From contig JANQPZ010000288.1 in NCBI GenBank assembly GCA_028285215.1, forward strand, positions 1 through 40,589: 40,589 bases of DNA, given 5' to 3'. The position numbers and the translations under genes are program-made. Source of the DNA: Rhodovibrionaceae bacterium. Lineage in GTDB: Bacteria > Pseudomonadota > Alphaproteobacteria > Kiloniellales > DSM-21159. This document shows positions 16,696-24,567 of this stretch, piece by piece (position 1 is the first letter of the stretch; every line of letters begins with the position of its first letter). A model generated the notes under the pieces. That model was not told the DNA's origin, made no database searches, and was given only the letters and a program-made list of their open reading frames with translations.

Positions 16696-17592
16696 TTACA
16701 GCGCGTCGAGCGGGATCTTCAGGTAGCGCTGACCGTTGTCCTCGGGCGGCGGCAGAGCACCGGCGCGCATGTTGACCTGAATCGAAGGCAGGATCAGACG
16801 CGGCATCCCCAGGGTCGCGTCGCGCGCGCTGCGCATCTTCACGAAGTCCGCCTCCGCCACCCCGTCGTGGACGTGGATGTTCTTCGCCCGCTCTTCCGCC
16901 ACAGTCGTCTCGTTGGCGACCTCGCGCTTGCCGTTGGCGCCGTAGTCGTGACACATGAAGAGCCGCGTCTGCGGCGGCAGGGCGAGCACACGCCTGATCG
17001 AGCGGAACAGCGTCGTGGCGTCGCCGCCGGGAAAGTCGCAGCGCGCCGTGCCGGAATCCGGCATGAAGAGCGTATCCCCGACGAAGGCCGCATCGCCGAT
17101 GACATGCACCATGCAGGCCGGGGTATGCCCCGGCGTATGCATCGCGAAGGCGGTCATGCCGCCGATCTCGTAGGTATCGCCATCCTTGAAGAGGCGGTCG
17201 AACTGGCTGCCGTCGCGCTGGAACTCGCTGCCGGCGTTGAAGACCTTGCCGAAAATCTCCTGCACCTGAACGATCTTCTCGCCGATGCCGATCTTGCCGC
17301 CGAGACGCCCCTGCAGATAAGGCGCGGCCGAAAGGTGATCGGCATGCACGTGGGTCTCGATCAGCCAGGCGACCTCCAGACCCTGGCGCTCGACGGCGTC
17401 GGCGATTTCATCGGCCGAAACCGTGGCCGTGCGTCCGGAGGCCGGGTCGAAATCCAGCACCGAATCCACGATAGCGCAGGCTTTCGAGCCCGGATCCCTG
17501 ACGAGATAGCTGAAGGTATTGGTGGCCGCTTCGAAAAAGGTCGTGACCTCGGGCTTCACCGAGGGGTGGACCGGATAAGTGAGTTGCTCCAT
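16696..17592 (-). CDS. MBL-fold metallo-hydrolase, ETHE1/Blh-like persulfide dioxygenase
   Basis: This 298-residue metallo-beta-lactamase-fold protein has the metal motif HVHADH at residues 81-86, HTPGHTPACMVHVIGDAAFVGDT further on, and MCHDYG near the C-terminal third. The stretch DSGTARCDFPGGDATTLFRSI is typical of ETHE1-type persulfide dioxygenases, which oxidise glutathione persulfide to sulfite with a single iron. It is the first gene of the operon with the SQR fusion and SulP, so it would handle the persulfide made by SQR. The ATG at 17590-17592 follows GGAGA at about 8 bases. An AT-rich island with a palindromic core lies 120-140 bases upstream. The family is clear; the reaction is assigned from family and context. 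Confidence 0.88.
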   Translation of the reverse strand: MEQLTYPVHPSVKPEVTTFFEAATNTFSYLVRDPGSKACAIVDSVLDFDPASGRTATVSADEIADAVERQGLEVAWLIETHVHADHLSAAPYLQGRLGGKIGIGEKIVQVQEIFGKVFNAGSEFQRDGSQFDRLFKDGDTYEIGGMTAFAMHTPGHTPACMVHVIGDAAFVGDTLFMPDSGTARCDFPGGDATTLFRSIRRVLALPPQTRLFMCHDYGANGKREVANETTVAEERAKNIHVHDGVAEADFVKMRSARDATLGMPRLILPSIQVNMRAGALPPPEDNGQRYLKIPLDAL

Positions 17593-17710
17593 GGACCAGT
17601 CTCCGCCGGTTTCGCTGATCGGACGTTTCCCCGCGCGTCCTCAGAGAGAAGAAAAGAGGCGTGCGCAGGAAAGACTTCTACGCCGATCGGTCAGGCGGCG
17701 AATTGAGCCA

Positions 17711-17740
17711 CATCAATATATTCGAATGTGATGATATTTA
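17711..17740. promoter_or_regulatory. AT-rich operator candidate upstream of the persulfide operon
   Basis: In an otherwise GC-rich stretch, CATCA (17711-17715) and TGATG (17729-17733) flank the perfect core ATTCGAAT (17720-17727), followed by ATATTTA. In related bacteria the homologous operons are controlled by the ArsR-type persulfide sensor BigR/SqrR, which binds AT-rich palindromes upstream. No such regulator is encoded in this window. The site is a candidate only. Confidence 0.4.
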
Positions 17741-17756
17741 GGGGCGACGAGCAGGC

Positions 17757-18248
17757 TCACTCGGCTGCCGCATCGCGGGCCGCCTGCTGCGGCAGCTGAC
17801 CCCGGATCACATAGGCCAGGGCCTGCACCACCTGTTCCGGCGCACGTGCCACGGCGCTGGCCGCTGCGTCCACTTCCTTAAGGGCGTGGTCGTGCTCCGT
17901 CGGATGCAGCGTAACCATGGGTTTGCCCAGCGCGGCGGCGTAGCCGGCATCGAAGGCGGCGTTCCACTGCTTGTACTGCTCACCGAAGCGCACCACCACA
18001 ACATCCGCTTCCGAGATCAGAGTCGAGGTGCGGATCGCATTGAGTTGCGCGCCCTTGCGGTCGTGCCAGAACTTGTCCGGCTCGTCGCCGAAGATGGCAA
18101 CGCCACAATCGTCTGAGTCGGCATGTGCCGTCACCGGCGCCGTCAGCTCGACCGGCAGACCGGCCTTGGCAACGCCGGCGGCGATCCGCTCGCGCCAATC
18201 GCTGTGAATCTCACCGGAGAGATAGACCTTCCAGCTTCGTCCGCTCAT
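17757..18248 (-). CDS. YtoQ-family protein
   Basis: This 163-residue protein is of the YtoQ family (nucleoside 2-deoxyribosyltransferase-like fold). The start MSGRSWKVYLSGEIHSDWRERIAAG and the middle DKFWHDRKGAQLNAIRTSTLISEADVVVVRFGEQYKQWNAAFDAGYAAALGKP carry the family pattern. This includes the acidic stretch near the middle and the GEQYKQWNAAFDAG helix that parallels the catalytic region of the fold. The biochemical role is not known to me. The ATG at 18246-18248 follows GGGAGA. It stands alone between the RND operon and the persulfide operon on the same strand; an 86-base gap upstream holds only a 12-base tandem repeat. Confidence 0.85.
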   Translation of the reverse strand: MSGRSWKVYLSGEIHSDWRERIAAGVAKAGLPVELTAPVTAHADSDDCGVAIFGDEPDKFWHDRKGAQLNAIRTSTLISEADVVVVRFGEQYKQWNAAFDAGYAAALGKPMVTLHPTEHDHALKEVDAAASAVARAPEQVVQALAYVIRGQLPQQAARDAAAE

Positions 18249-18299
18249 GACATCGTCTCCCTGTTGTTTGTCGTTGGCGTCCTACAGCGACACTTGTTG

Positions 18300-18328
18300 T
18301 CGGGGCGCTGCTGTTCTCGGGGCGCTGC
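18300..18328. repeat. Short tandem direct repeat, 12 bases twice
   Basis: TCGGGGCGCTGC occurs at 18300-18311 and again at 18317-18328, a 17-base period, just after the stop codon of the RND pump gene. It is probably a small slippage duplication; no function is evident. Confidence 0.5.
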
Positions 18329-18334
18329 CGGGAT

Positions 18335-21300
18335 CTAGTCGTCCCCGGGCGCCAGCTTCGGCGTAATCTGGGGCGCCGCAACCTGCTTCGCCTCGAGGCT
18401 GCGGTCCGGGAAAATCAGCCGCAGCACCACGTAGAAGACCGGCGTGAGAACCAGTCCGAAGAAGGTGACGCCCAGCATGCCGGAGAAGACAGCGGTCCCG
18501 AGAGCCTGGCGCATTTCGGCACCGGGGCCCGTGGCGATCATCAGCGGCACCACGCCCAGGATAAAGGCAAAGGCCGTCATCAGGATCGGCCGCAGGCGCA
18601 GGCGGCAAGCCTCCACTGCCGCATCGATGACTGACGCGCCCTGCTCCTGAGCCTGACGGGCGAACTCGACGATTAGGATGGCGTTCTTGGCCGCCAAGGC
18701 AACCAGAACCACCAGGCCGACCTGGGTCAGGATGTTGTTGTCCATGCCGCGGGTCATCACGCCGATCATCGCGGAGAGCACAGACATCGGCACGATCAGA
18801 ATGATCGCCAAAGGCAGCACCCAGCTTTCGTACTGGGCGGCCAGGACCAGGAAGACAAACAGCACCGAGAGCAGGAAGATGAAGACTGCCGTATTGCCCG
18901 TCTGCCGCTCCTGGAAGGCAAGTTCCGTCCACTCGAAGCTCATCCCGCCGGGCAGGACCTGCGCGGCCAGTTCTTCCATCGCGTCAAGAGCGTCGCCGGA
19001 GGAAACCCCGGGCGCGGCCGAGCCCTGCACCGGCACCGAGGTATAGAGGTTGTAGCGCTGCACCAGGTCGGGGCCGGAGCGCAACTGCACGTCCGCCAAG
19101 GTGCCGAGCGGCACCAAGGCGCCGGTCGCAGAGCGAACCTTGAGCTGCTCGATGTCGGCAATATCGAGCCGGTGCGGCGTGTCGGCCTGGGCACGCACCT
19201 GATAGACGCGACCGAAAGCGTTGAAGTCGTTGACGTAGGTGGTACCGAGGTTCATCGACAGCGTTTGAAAGATGCTGTCGATGGGCACGTTCAGCATCTG
19301 TGCGCGGACCCGGTCGATGTCGAGAAAGATCTGCGGGCTGGAGGCGCTGAACGTGGTGAAGACACCCTGCAGCCGCGGATCCTGATTCGCCAGCCCCACC
19401 AGTTGATAGGCCGATTCCAGGACCCGGCGCATGTCCGACGTATTGAGTTCCTGAAGCTGCATCTTGAAACCGCCCGCAGTGCCGATTCCCTGCACAGGCG
19501 GCGGTGGGATGGCGATGATGAAGGCCTCCTGGATCTGCTGCAGATTACCGAAGAGCTGACCGACGATCGCTCCGGCCGGCAAACCGTTGGCGAGACGATC
19601 TTCGAAAGGCTGGAAGGTGGCGAAGATCACGCCGGCGTTCGTGGCATTGGTAAAGGTGGCGCCGGAAAAGCCGGCGAAACCAACTGCGTTGAGCACGCCG
19701 GGCGTCTCGCGCACGATCTCCGTCGCCCGCAGCACCACCTCGTCGGTGCGGTTGAGCGATGCAGCATCAGGCAACTGCACAACGACAATGGCGTAGCCCT
19801 GATCCTGTTGCGGGATGAAACCTCGCGGTACGCTGTCCACCGCCTGCACCGTTCCAAAAATCAGGCCCGCGAAGATCAGCAGCATGCCGAGGCGCATCAC
19901 CTTGCGGCCCACCAGCAAACGCACGCCGCCGGCATAGCCGCCGCTGACCCTGTCGAAACCTTTGTTGAAGCGCTCGCCTGCCCAGAGCGCGGCACGGGCC
20001 AGTAAGAACTTGGGCTTGGGCGCATCGTGCGGTTTGAGCAGCAGAGCTGCGAGGGCCGGAGAAAGCGTCAGAGAATTGAAGGTCGAGATAACGGTGGAGA
20101 CCGTGATGGTGACGGCAAACTGCTGATAGAACTGGCCGCTGATGCCGGGGATGAAGGCGACCGGCACGAAGACCGCCAGCAGCACCAGCGACGTCGCAAC
20201 GATCGCAGTCCCAACCTCGTCCATGGTGCGGTGCGCCGCTTCGCGCGGCGAAAGGCCGTTGCGGATGTTCCGCTCGACGTTCTCCACCACCAGAATCGCA
20301 TCGTCGACCACGATGCCGATGGCCAAAACCAGGCCGAACAAGGTCAGCATGTTGATCGAGAAACCAAGAGCCGCCATCGCGAGGAAGGTGCCGATCAGCG
20401 ACACCGGGATCGCGACAATGGGAATCACGGCCGTCCGCCAGGACTGGAGGAAGACAAGGATGACCAGAACGACCAGCACCAACGCCTCGAACAGAGTCGA
20501 GTAAACGGCGTCGATAGACTCGGAGATGAACTCGGTGGGATTGTAGACGATCTCGTAATCGAGACCCGGCGGGAAGTCCTGCGAGACCCGCTCCATGATC
20601 GAGCGAATCTGTGCCGCGGTCTCCAAGGCGTTGGTGCCCGGTCGCTGGAAGATGCCCAACGCAACCGCCGGCTTGCCATTGAGGTAGCTGTTGGTGACGT
20701 AGTCGCGCGCGCCCAGTTCCACCCGCGCCACGTCCCAGACTCGGACGATGCGGCCGTCGTCCGTCGCATTGACGATGATCCGCCGGAACTCGCGTGGATC
20801 GGAAAAGCGCCCCTGTGTGGACACCGTAACCTGGAAAGGCGTTCCGTCCGGCGAGGGCGGCGCGCCGATGGCGCCGCCGGTGACCTGCACGTTTTGCTCC
20901 TGCAAGGCCTCGACAACATCGGCGGCCGTCAGGCTGTAGGCGGCCAGCTTGTCGGGGTCGAGCCAGACGCGAATCGAAAACTCGCGCTCGCCGAACAGCC
21001 GCACGTCGCCAACGCCACGCAGCCGGACGATCTCGTCCCGCACACGGGTACGCGCGTAGTTGGAGACATAGAGCTGATCGTAAGTCTCATCGGGCGAAAG
21101 CATATGCACGACCATCATCAGGTCGGGCGATGACTTGCGGGTGGTCACACCCTGGCGGCGCACCTCCTCCGGCAGGCGCGGCTCCGCGACGGCCACCCGG
21201 TTCTGCACCAGTACCTGCGCCTGATCCAGGTCCGTGCCCAACGCGAAGGTGACGGTGATCTGTACCTGGCCGTCGCTGGTCGAGTAGGAGGACATGTAGA

Positions 21301-21532
21301 TCATGCCCTCGACGCCGTTGATCTCCTGCTCCAACGGCGTCGCGACGGTCTCCGCCACGGTCTCAGCATTCGCGCCCGGATAGGTCGCGCTGACCACGAC
21401 GTTCGGCGGCGCGATTTCCGGGTACTGAGAAATCGGCAGCGCAAGGAAGGCGATCAGGCCGGTGATCACCGTGACGATCGACAGGACCGTCGCGAAGATC
21501 GGACGGTCGACGAAGAAGTGCGCGAAGTTCAT
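18335..21532 (-). CDS. RND multidrug efflux pump, inner-membrane subunit (HAE1/AcrB family)
   Basis: This 1065-residue proton-driven pump starts MNFAHFFVDRPIFATVLSIV, the usual first helix of HAE1 pumps. TM4 carries GIVVDDAILVVENVERN with the paired Asp residues of the proton relay. The porter domains contain SSYSTSDGQVQITVTF and GFAGFSGATFTNATNAGVIF, as in AcrB-type drug pumps. The second transmembrane block ends FFGLVLTPVFYVVLRLIFP. The full length (about 1030-1070) is normal. It follows the adaptor gene by 9 bases. No outer-membrane TolC partner is in the window, so a distant TolC is expected. Substrates are probably hydrophobic drugs or solvents. Confidence 0.95.
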   Translation of the reverse strand: MNFAHFFVDRPIFATVLSIVTVITGLIAFLALPISQYPEIAPPNVVVSATYPGANAETVAETVATPLEQEINGVEGMIYMSSYSTSDGQVQITVTFALGTDLDQAQVLVQNRVAVAEPRLPEEVRRQGVTTRKSSPDLMMVVHMLSPDETYDQLYVSNYARTRVRDEIVRLRGVGDVRLFGEREFSIRVWLDPDKLAAYSLTAADVVEALQEQNVQVTGGAIGAPPSPDGTPFQVTVSTQGRFSDPREFRRIIVNATDDGRIVRVWDVARVELGARDYVTNSYLNGKPAVALGIFQRPGTNALETAAQIRSIMERVSQDFPPGLDYEIVYNPTEFISESIDAVYSTLFEALVLVVLVILVFLQSWRTAVIPIVAIPVSLIGTFLAMAALGFSINMLTLFGLVLAIGIVVDDAILVVENVERNIRNGLSPREAAHRTMDEVGTAIVATSLVLLAVFVPVAFIPGISGQFYQQFAVTITVSTVISTFNSLTLSPALAALLLKPHDAPKPKFLLARAALWAGERFNKGFDRVSGGYAGGVRLLVGRKVMRLGMLLIFAGLIFGTVQAVDSVPRGFIPQQDQGYAIVVVQLPDAASLNRTDEVVLRATEIVRETPGVLNAVGFAGFSGATFTNATNAGVIFATFQPFEDRLANGLPAGAIVGQLFGNLQQIQEAFIIAIPPPPVQGIGTAGGFKMQLQELNTSDMRRVLESAYQLVGLANQDPRLQGVFTTFSASSPQIFLDIDRVRAQMLNVPIDSIFQTLSMNLGTTYVNDFNAFGRVYQVRAQADTPHRLDIADIEQLKVRSATGALVPLGTLADVQLRSGPDLVQRYNLYTSVPVQGSAAPGVSSGDALDAMEELAAQVLPGGMSFEWTELAFQERQTGNTAVFIFLLSVLFVFLVLAAQYESWVLPLAIILIVPMSVLSAMIGVMTRGMDNNILTQVGLVVLVALAAKNAILIVEFARQAQEQGASVIDAAVEACRLRLRPILMTAFAFILGVVPLMIATGPGAEMRQALGTAVFSGMLGVTFFGLVLTPVFYVVLRLIFPDRSLEAKQVAAPQITPKLAPGDD

Positions 21533-21541
21533 CGGGCCGCC

Positions 21542-22756
21542 CTACTGCTGAGCGACCGGCGGCAGCTCTACGGCTTGCGGCGAGATGGTCACGCCTGGCC
21601 GAACGCGGATCAGACCGTTGACCACAATGGTTTCCTCTCCGGTCAGGCCCTCGCGGATCACCCGATAGCCATCGATGCGCGGCCCGGGCCGAACTTCACG
21701 GGGCGTCACGACATTCTCTTCACCGACAACGTAGACGATGCGTCGATTCTGGTCGCTGGCGATGGCCTCGTCGGGCAAGAGAATGCCCAGGTAGGGCAGC
21801 GAGCCGGGAACGGAAACGACACCGAAGAGGCCGGGCTGAAGAACCAGGCCCGGGTTGGGGACCACCGCCCGCACCCGCATGGTCCCGCTGTCCGGATCCA
21901 CCCGGTTCTCGGCAAAGTTCATCCGCCCGTTGACGGGCGCCTCGCGACTGTCCGAAAGGCGAACCGTTACCTCCAGACCGCCGCCCCCCTCCTGCAGATT
22001 GGCCCCGCGCTCCCGCGCATCGCGGGCATAGGCAAGGAAGGAGCGTTCGTCGATATCGAAGTAGAAGTACATCGGATCGATGCTGACGATGGACGTCAGG
22101 ACCGTATCGTTCTCCTCGACCAGATTGCCTTCGGAGATGTAGTTGCGGTCGATGCGTCCGCTCAAAGGCGCGCGAATCTGGGTGTATTCGAGATCGAGGC
22201 GCGCCCGCTCAAGTGCCGCTTCGGCGGCGGCGACCCGGGCCTGGGCGCCGAGGAAGCCTTCGCGCCGCTCGTCAACGGCCTGACGGGAGATGTTGCCGCG
22301 CTGGACCAGTTGCTCCGCCCGCGCAAGGTCGGACCGCGTGAAGTTCAGTTCCGCCTGCGCGCTGTCCAGTTCCGCCTGTGCCTGGCCGAGGGTCGTTTCG
22401 AACGGTCGAGGGTCGATGGTGAAAAGCAGATCGCCTTCCTCCACCATCTGACCGTCGTCGAAAAGGATGCTCTCCAGGTAGCCGCCGACCCTCGCGCGGA
22501 CTTCGACCTCGCTGACGGCCTCGAAGCGGCCGACGAACTCGTCGTCCTCAACCACGTCCTTGACCACCGGCTGCGCCACGCTGACCTGCGGCGGCGGCGG
22601 CGCGGCCGGTGCATTGGCCTCGGCCTGCTCTTCGTCGCATCCAGCGAGCAACAGCATCGCGGCGGTCAAGACGACTAGAGGTAGAACAGAGACGGAAGAG
22701 CGATGTCGAAAAAGTATCGAACGGCGACCGCTGTCGCCCCACAGGTTGCAGGTCAT
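21542..22756 (-). CDS. RND efflux periplasmic adaptor (membrane fusion protein), lipoprotein
   Basis: This protein of about 404 residues bridges the RND pump to an outer-membrane channel. From the ATG at 22754-22756 the N-terminus has Arg-rich residues, a hydrophobic run and the lipobox LLAGC with the lipidated Cys at about residue 40. The lipoyl/biotinyl halves (VRARVGGYLESILFDDGQMVEEGDLLFTIDP and TQIRAPLSGRIDRNYISEGNLV) flank an alpha-helical hairpin rich in Ala, Gln and Glu, and a beta-barrel domain follows. The frame is open for 27 more codons upstream, but that stretch lacks family character and covers the upstream inverted repeat. The 256-base gap before it should hold the operon promoter. 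No TetR regulator is adjacent. Confidence 0.92.
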   Translation of the reverse strand: MTCNLWGDSGRRSILFRHRSSVSVLPLVVLTAAMLLLAGCDEEQAEANAPAAPPPPQVSVAQPVVKDVVEDDEFVGRFEAVSEVEVRARVGGYLESILFDDGQMVEEGDLLFTIDPRPFETTLGQAQAELDSAQAELNFTRSDLARAEQLVQRGNISRQAVDERREGFLGAQARVAAAEAALERARLDLEYTQIRAPLSGRIDRNYISEGNLVEENDTVLTSIVSIDPMYFYFDIDERSFLAYARDARERGANLQEGGGGLEVTVRLSDSREAPVNGRMNFAENRVDPDSGTMRVRAVVPNPGLVLQPGLFGVVSVPGSLPYLGILLPDEAIASDQNRRIVYVVGEENVVTPREVRPGPRIDGYRVIREGLTGEETIVVNGLIRVRPGVTISPQAVELPPVAQQ

Positions 22757-22816
22757 ACTACCGTTCCCAGTCGTTCGGATCTGCGTTGAGCGCTCGGTTC
22801 GATCATCGCTGGAGCC

Positions 22817-22837
22817 GTGTCCTAACGCCACGGACAC
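22817..22837. promoter_or_regulatory. Inverted repeat upstream of the RND operon
   Basis: GTGTCC (22817-22822) and GGACAC (22832-22837) form a perfect 6-base inverted repeat with 9 bases between, about 60 bases before the adaptor start. It could be an operator or a leader hairpin. The rest of 22757-23012 is AT-richer DNA in which I see no gene and no certain promoter. Confidence 0.3.
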
Positions 22838-23012
22838 AGCCGCACTGTGAGTTGCTTCACACGCCGAGTTCGTTCACCAACCGCAGGATCATTCAGTAAA
22901 CTTCCCAACGCGAAGACTAGCGTAAAAACGTTTCACTTTGTCAGCGATTTTTAGGCAGACCCCGCGCCGAGAGTCGAAACGGCGATAGTCATTTGCCTAC
23001 CCCCGAATCTCG

Positions 23013-23288
23013 CTAACGGCGAAAATGCTCAACCAACATCCAGACACCCATCGCGAGAAAGCTCACACCCGCAATGGCCTGCAACGGCAGCATGGTCAGA
23101 TAGCGCTGGGCCGCGCTGCCGAGGACCACCGCGACGGCGGTCGAGGCGATCAATGCCATGCTGGCCGCGAAGAAGACGATCGCCGGCGCATGGCGCTGGT
23201 CGAACAGAAACAGGAGTGTGGCGAGCTGAGTCTTGTCCCCGAGTTCCGCAAGGAACACCGTTCCAAAAACCACCAGATAGCCGTGCAT
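23013..23288 (-). CDS. TMEM165/GDT1 (UPF0016) family membrane protein, putative manganese exporter
   Basis: This 91-residue inner-membrane protein has the family motif ELGDKTQLATLLF at residues 15-27 and three to four hydrophobic segments. It is about half the length of two-repeat GDT1 proteins, so it represents a single-repeat form that would have to assemble as a dimer. The family exports Mn2+ (and Ca2+ in eukaryotes). I place the start at the ATG 23286-23288 (MHGYLVVFGTVFLAELGDKTQ). The frame is open 53 codons further upstream, but that stretch is the riboswitch described at 23350-23484 and is not protein-like. No strong ribosome site precedes the ATG, in line with control by the hairpin just upstream. 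The riboswitch supports a manganese role. Confidence 0.86.
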   Translation of the reverse strand: MHGYLVVFGTVFLAELGDKTQLATLLFLFDQRHAPAIVFFAASMALIASTAVAVVLGSAAQRYLTMLPLQAIAGVSFLAMGVWMLVEHFRR

Positions 23289-23301
23289 GAAGTATCTCTG
23301 T

Positions 23302-23349
23302 GGGAAGCCGGTTGCGACACCAATGGCAAGGCTCGCACCTCGGCTTCCC
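23302..23349 (-). promoter_or_regulatory. Expression-platform hairpin of the manganese riboswitch
   Basis: Read on the minus strand, GGGAAGCCG (23341-23349) pairs perfectly with CGGCTTCCC (23302-23310). Inside, TGCGA pairs with TCGCA to extend the stem. The 3' arm ends 13 bases before the ATG of the GDT1-type gene, so folding could mask or expose the translation start. No U-run follows, which favours control of translation. Confidence 0.55.
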
Positions 23350-23484
23350 AGCAGCCGATGCGCCCTCGCCATAGGTCTCGCCAAGCCGATTTCCGGCCAC
23401 ATGTGCCATGGCGTCTGTCTTTCGACGGGCGCCAAGTCTGTTGACACGCATCCCCTGTCAGGTGGGGCGGCTACTCCCCTACGG
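23350..23484 (-). ncRNA. yybP-ykoY manganese riboswitch
   Basis: The minus strand shows the conserved opening GGGGAGTAGCC, whose AGTAGCC pairs with GGCTGCT at about 23350-23358 to close the domain. Inside, GATGCG pairs with CGCATC, and GTCAACA and GAGACC stand where the two metal-binding loops are expected. Local hairpins CCCC/GGGG, GGCGcccGTC/GACagaCGCC and GCCG/CGGC fill the arms. This fits the yybP-ykoY class, an Mn2+ sensor, as I remember its consensus. The class often precedes GDT1/UPF0016 genes, which is the gene found directly downstream. The assignment is by eye, without a covariance search. Confidence 0.82.
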
Positions 23485-23547
23485 AGCGCGCTCTATGTGG
23501 CATAATCTCGCTGTAGGTGCAAGCGCTTCGCAGTCTCGGCCGAAATC

Positions 23548-24561
23548 TCAATCGTAGGTCAGTGCGCGCGCCTTACCGCGGAAGATCCAATACGACAGGA
23601 TGGAGTAACCGAGAATGACCGGCAGGACGAAGAGCGTGCCGATCAGAATGATCAGCAGACTCTCGGGTGCGCTGGCCGCCTCGTAGATGGTCAGCCGCTC
23701 GGGCACGACATAGGGATAGAAGGAATAGGCCAGTCCGGCGAAGGCCAGAAGGAAGAGCCCCATGGCCGCAGCGAAAGGCGCCCAACAGAAGGCATCGCGC
23801 CGGGCCGGCATGCGGCGCAGTCCCCACCAGAGACCAGCCACCGTCAGCCCGGAGACCAGCGGCAACGGTGCGAGCAGCAGAATCTCCGGTACCGAGAACC
23901 ACTTGTCGAAGATCCGCGGACTCACCAACGGGGTCGCCAGGGAGACCGCGAAGATGCCGAGCACCACCAGCAGCAGCAGTCGCTGCGCCCAGGCCACGGC
24001 CTTGCGCTGAAGCTCCCCTTCGGTTCGCCAGATCAACCAGCAGGCACCGATGAAGCCGTAACCGGCAGACAGGCAGATCGCGGTCAAGCCGGCAAAGGCC
24101 AAGGTGCCGAGGGTCTGCTCCAACCCCATCACATAGAGGCCGAGCATGTAGCCCTGCGCCAGCGACGTCATCAACGAGCCGGCGAAGAAGCTGCGGTTCC
24201 AAAGCCGCTTCTGCTCGACCCGCACCTTGGCCCGGAACTCGAAGGAGACACCGCGCAGAATCAGCCCGACCAGCATCAACACAACGGGGATGTAGAGCGT
24301 CGAAAGGATTTGCCCGTGCGCGATCGGGAAGGCGACGAGCAGCAACCCGACGGCCAGTACGAGCCAGGTCTCGTTGGCGTCCCAGAAGGGGCCGATCGAG
24401 GCGATCATGCGGTCCTTCTCCTCGGGCGTCGCCACCGCGCTCAGCAGCCCGACGCCCAAGTCGTATCCATCCAGAACCACGTAGATCAGAATCGAGAGTC
24501 CCATCAGACCGGCGAACACGATCGGCAGCCAGACGGTGGGGTCGCCGAAGAGCGTCAGCAT
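23548..24561 (-). CDS. cydB: Cytochrome bd-type quinol oxidase subunit II
   Basis: This 337-residue inner-membrane subunit has about eight to nine hydrophobic helices. The start WLPIVFAGLMGLSILIYVVLDGYDLGVG and the stretch GPFWDANETWLVLAVGLLLVAFP are hallmark sequences of CydB/CioB, including the conserved Trp-Asp-Asn-Glu region. It pairs with subunit I to reduce oxygen to water with electrons from quinol, without pumping protons. It starts 6 bases after cydA stops. No cydX-like small gene follows: the next 60 bases downstream contain only the start of the manganese riboswitch transcript region. Together with the short Q-loop of subunit I it fits the cyanide-insensitive (CioAB) branch. Confidence 0.95.
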   Translation of the reverse strand: MLTLFGDPTVWLPIVFAGLMGLSILIYVVLDGYDLGVGLLSAVATPEEKDRMIASIGPFWDANETWLVLAVGLLLVAFPIAHGQILSTLYIPVVLMLVGLILRGVSFEFRAKVRVEQKRLWNRSFFAGSLMTSLAQGYMLGLYVMGLEQTLGTLAFAGLTAICLSAGYGFIGACWLIWRTEGELQRKAVAWAQRLLLLVVLGIFAVSLATPLVSPRIFDKWFSVPEILLLAPLPLVSGLTVAGLWWGLRRMPARRDAFCWAPFAAAMGLFLLAFAGLAYSFYPYVVPERLTIYEAASAPESLLIILIGTLFVLPVILGYSILSYWIFRGKARALTYD

Positions 24562-24567
24562 CGCGCC

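Noticed and set aside
14085-16775. An 896-codon plus-strand open frame opposite the SulP and SQR-fusion genes
   Set aside because: It crosses the boundary of two well-supported minus-strand genes, and its product is rich in His, Arg and Gln with no domain pattern.
23289-23447. A 53-residue N-terminal extension of the GDT1-type protein
   Set aside because: The region matches riboswitch structure, the family starts at the hydrophobic segment just before ELGDKTQ, and the extension has no protein-like pattern.
23500-23547. A possible third copy of the palindromic repeat after cydB (GCGAAGCGCTTGC)
   Set aside because: Only the central AAGCGCTT-type core is shared. The flanks AGCGCGATC and GACGTGAA and the long stem are missing.
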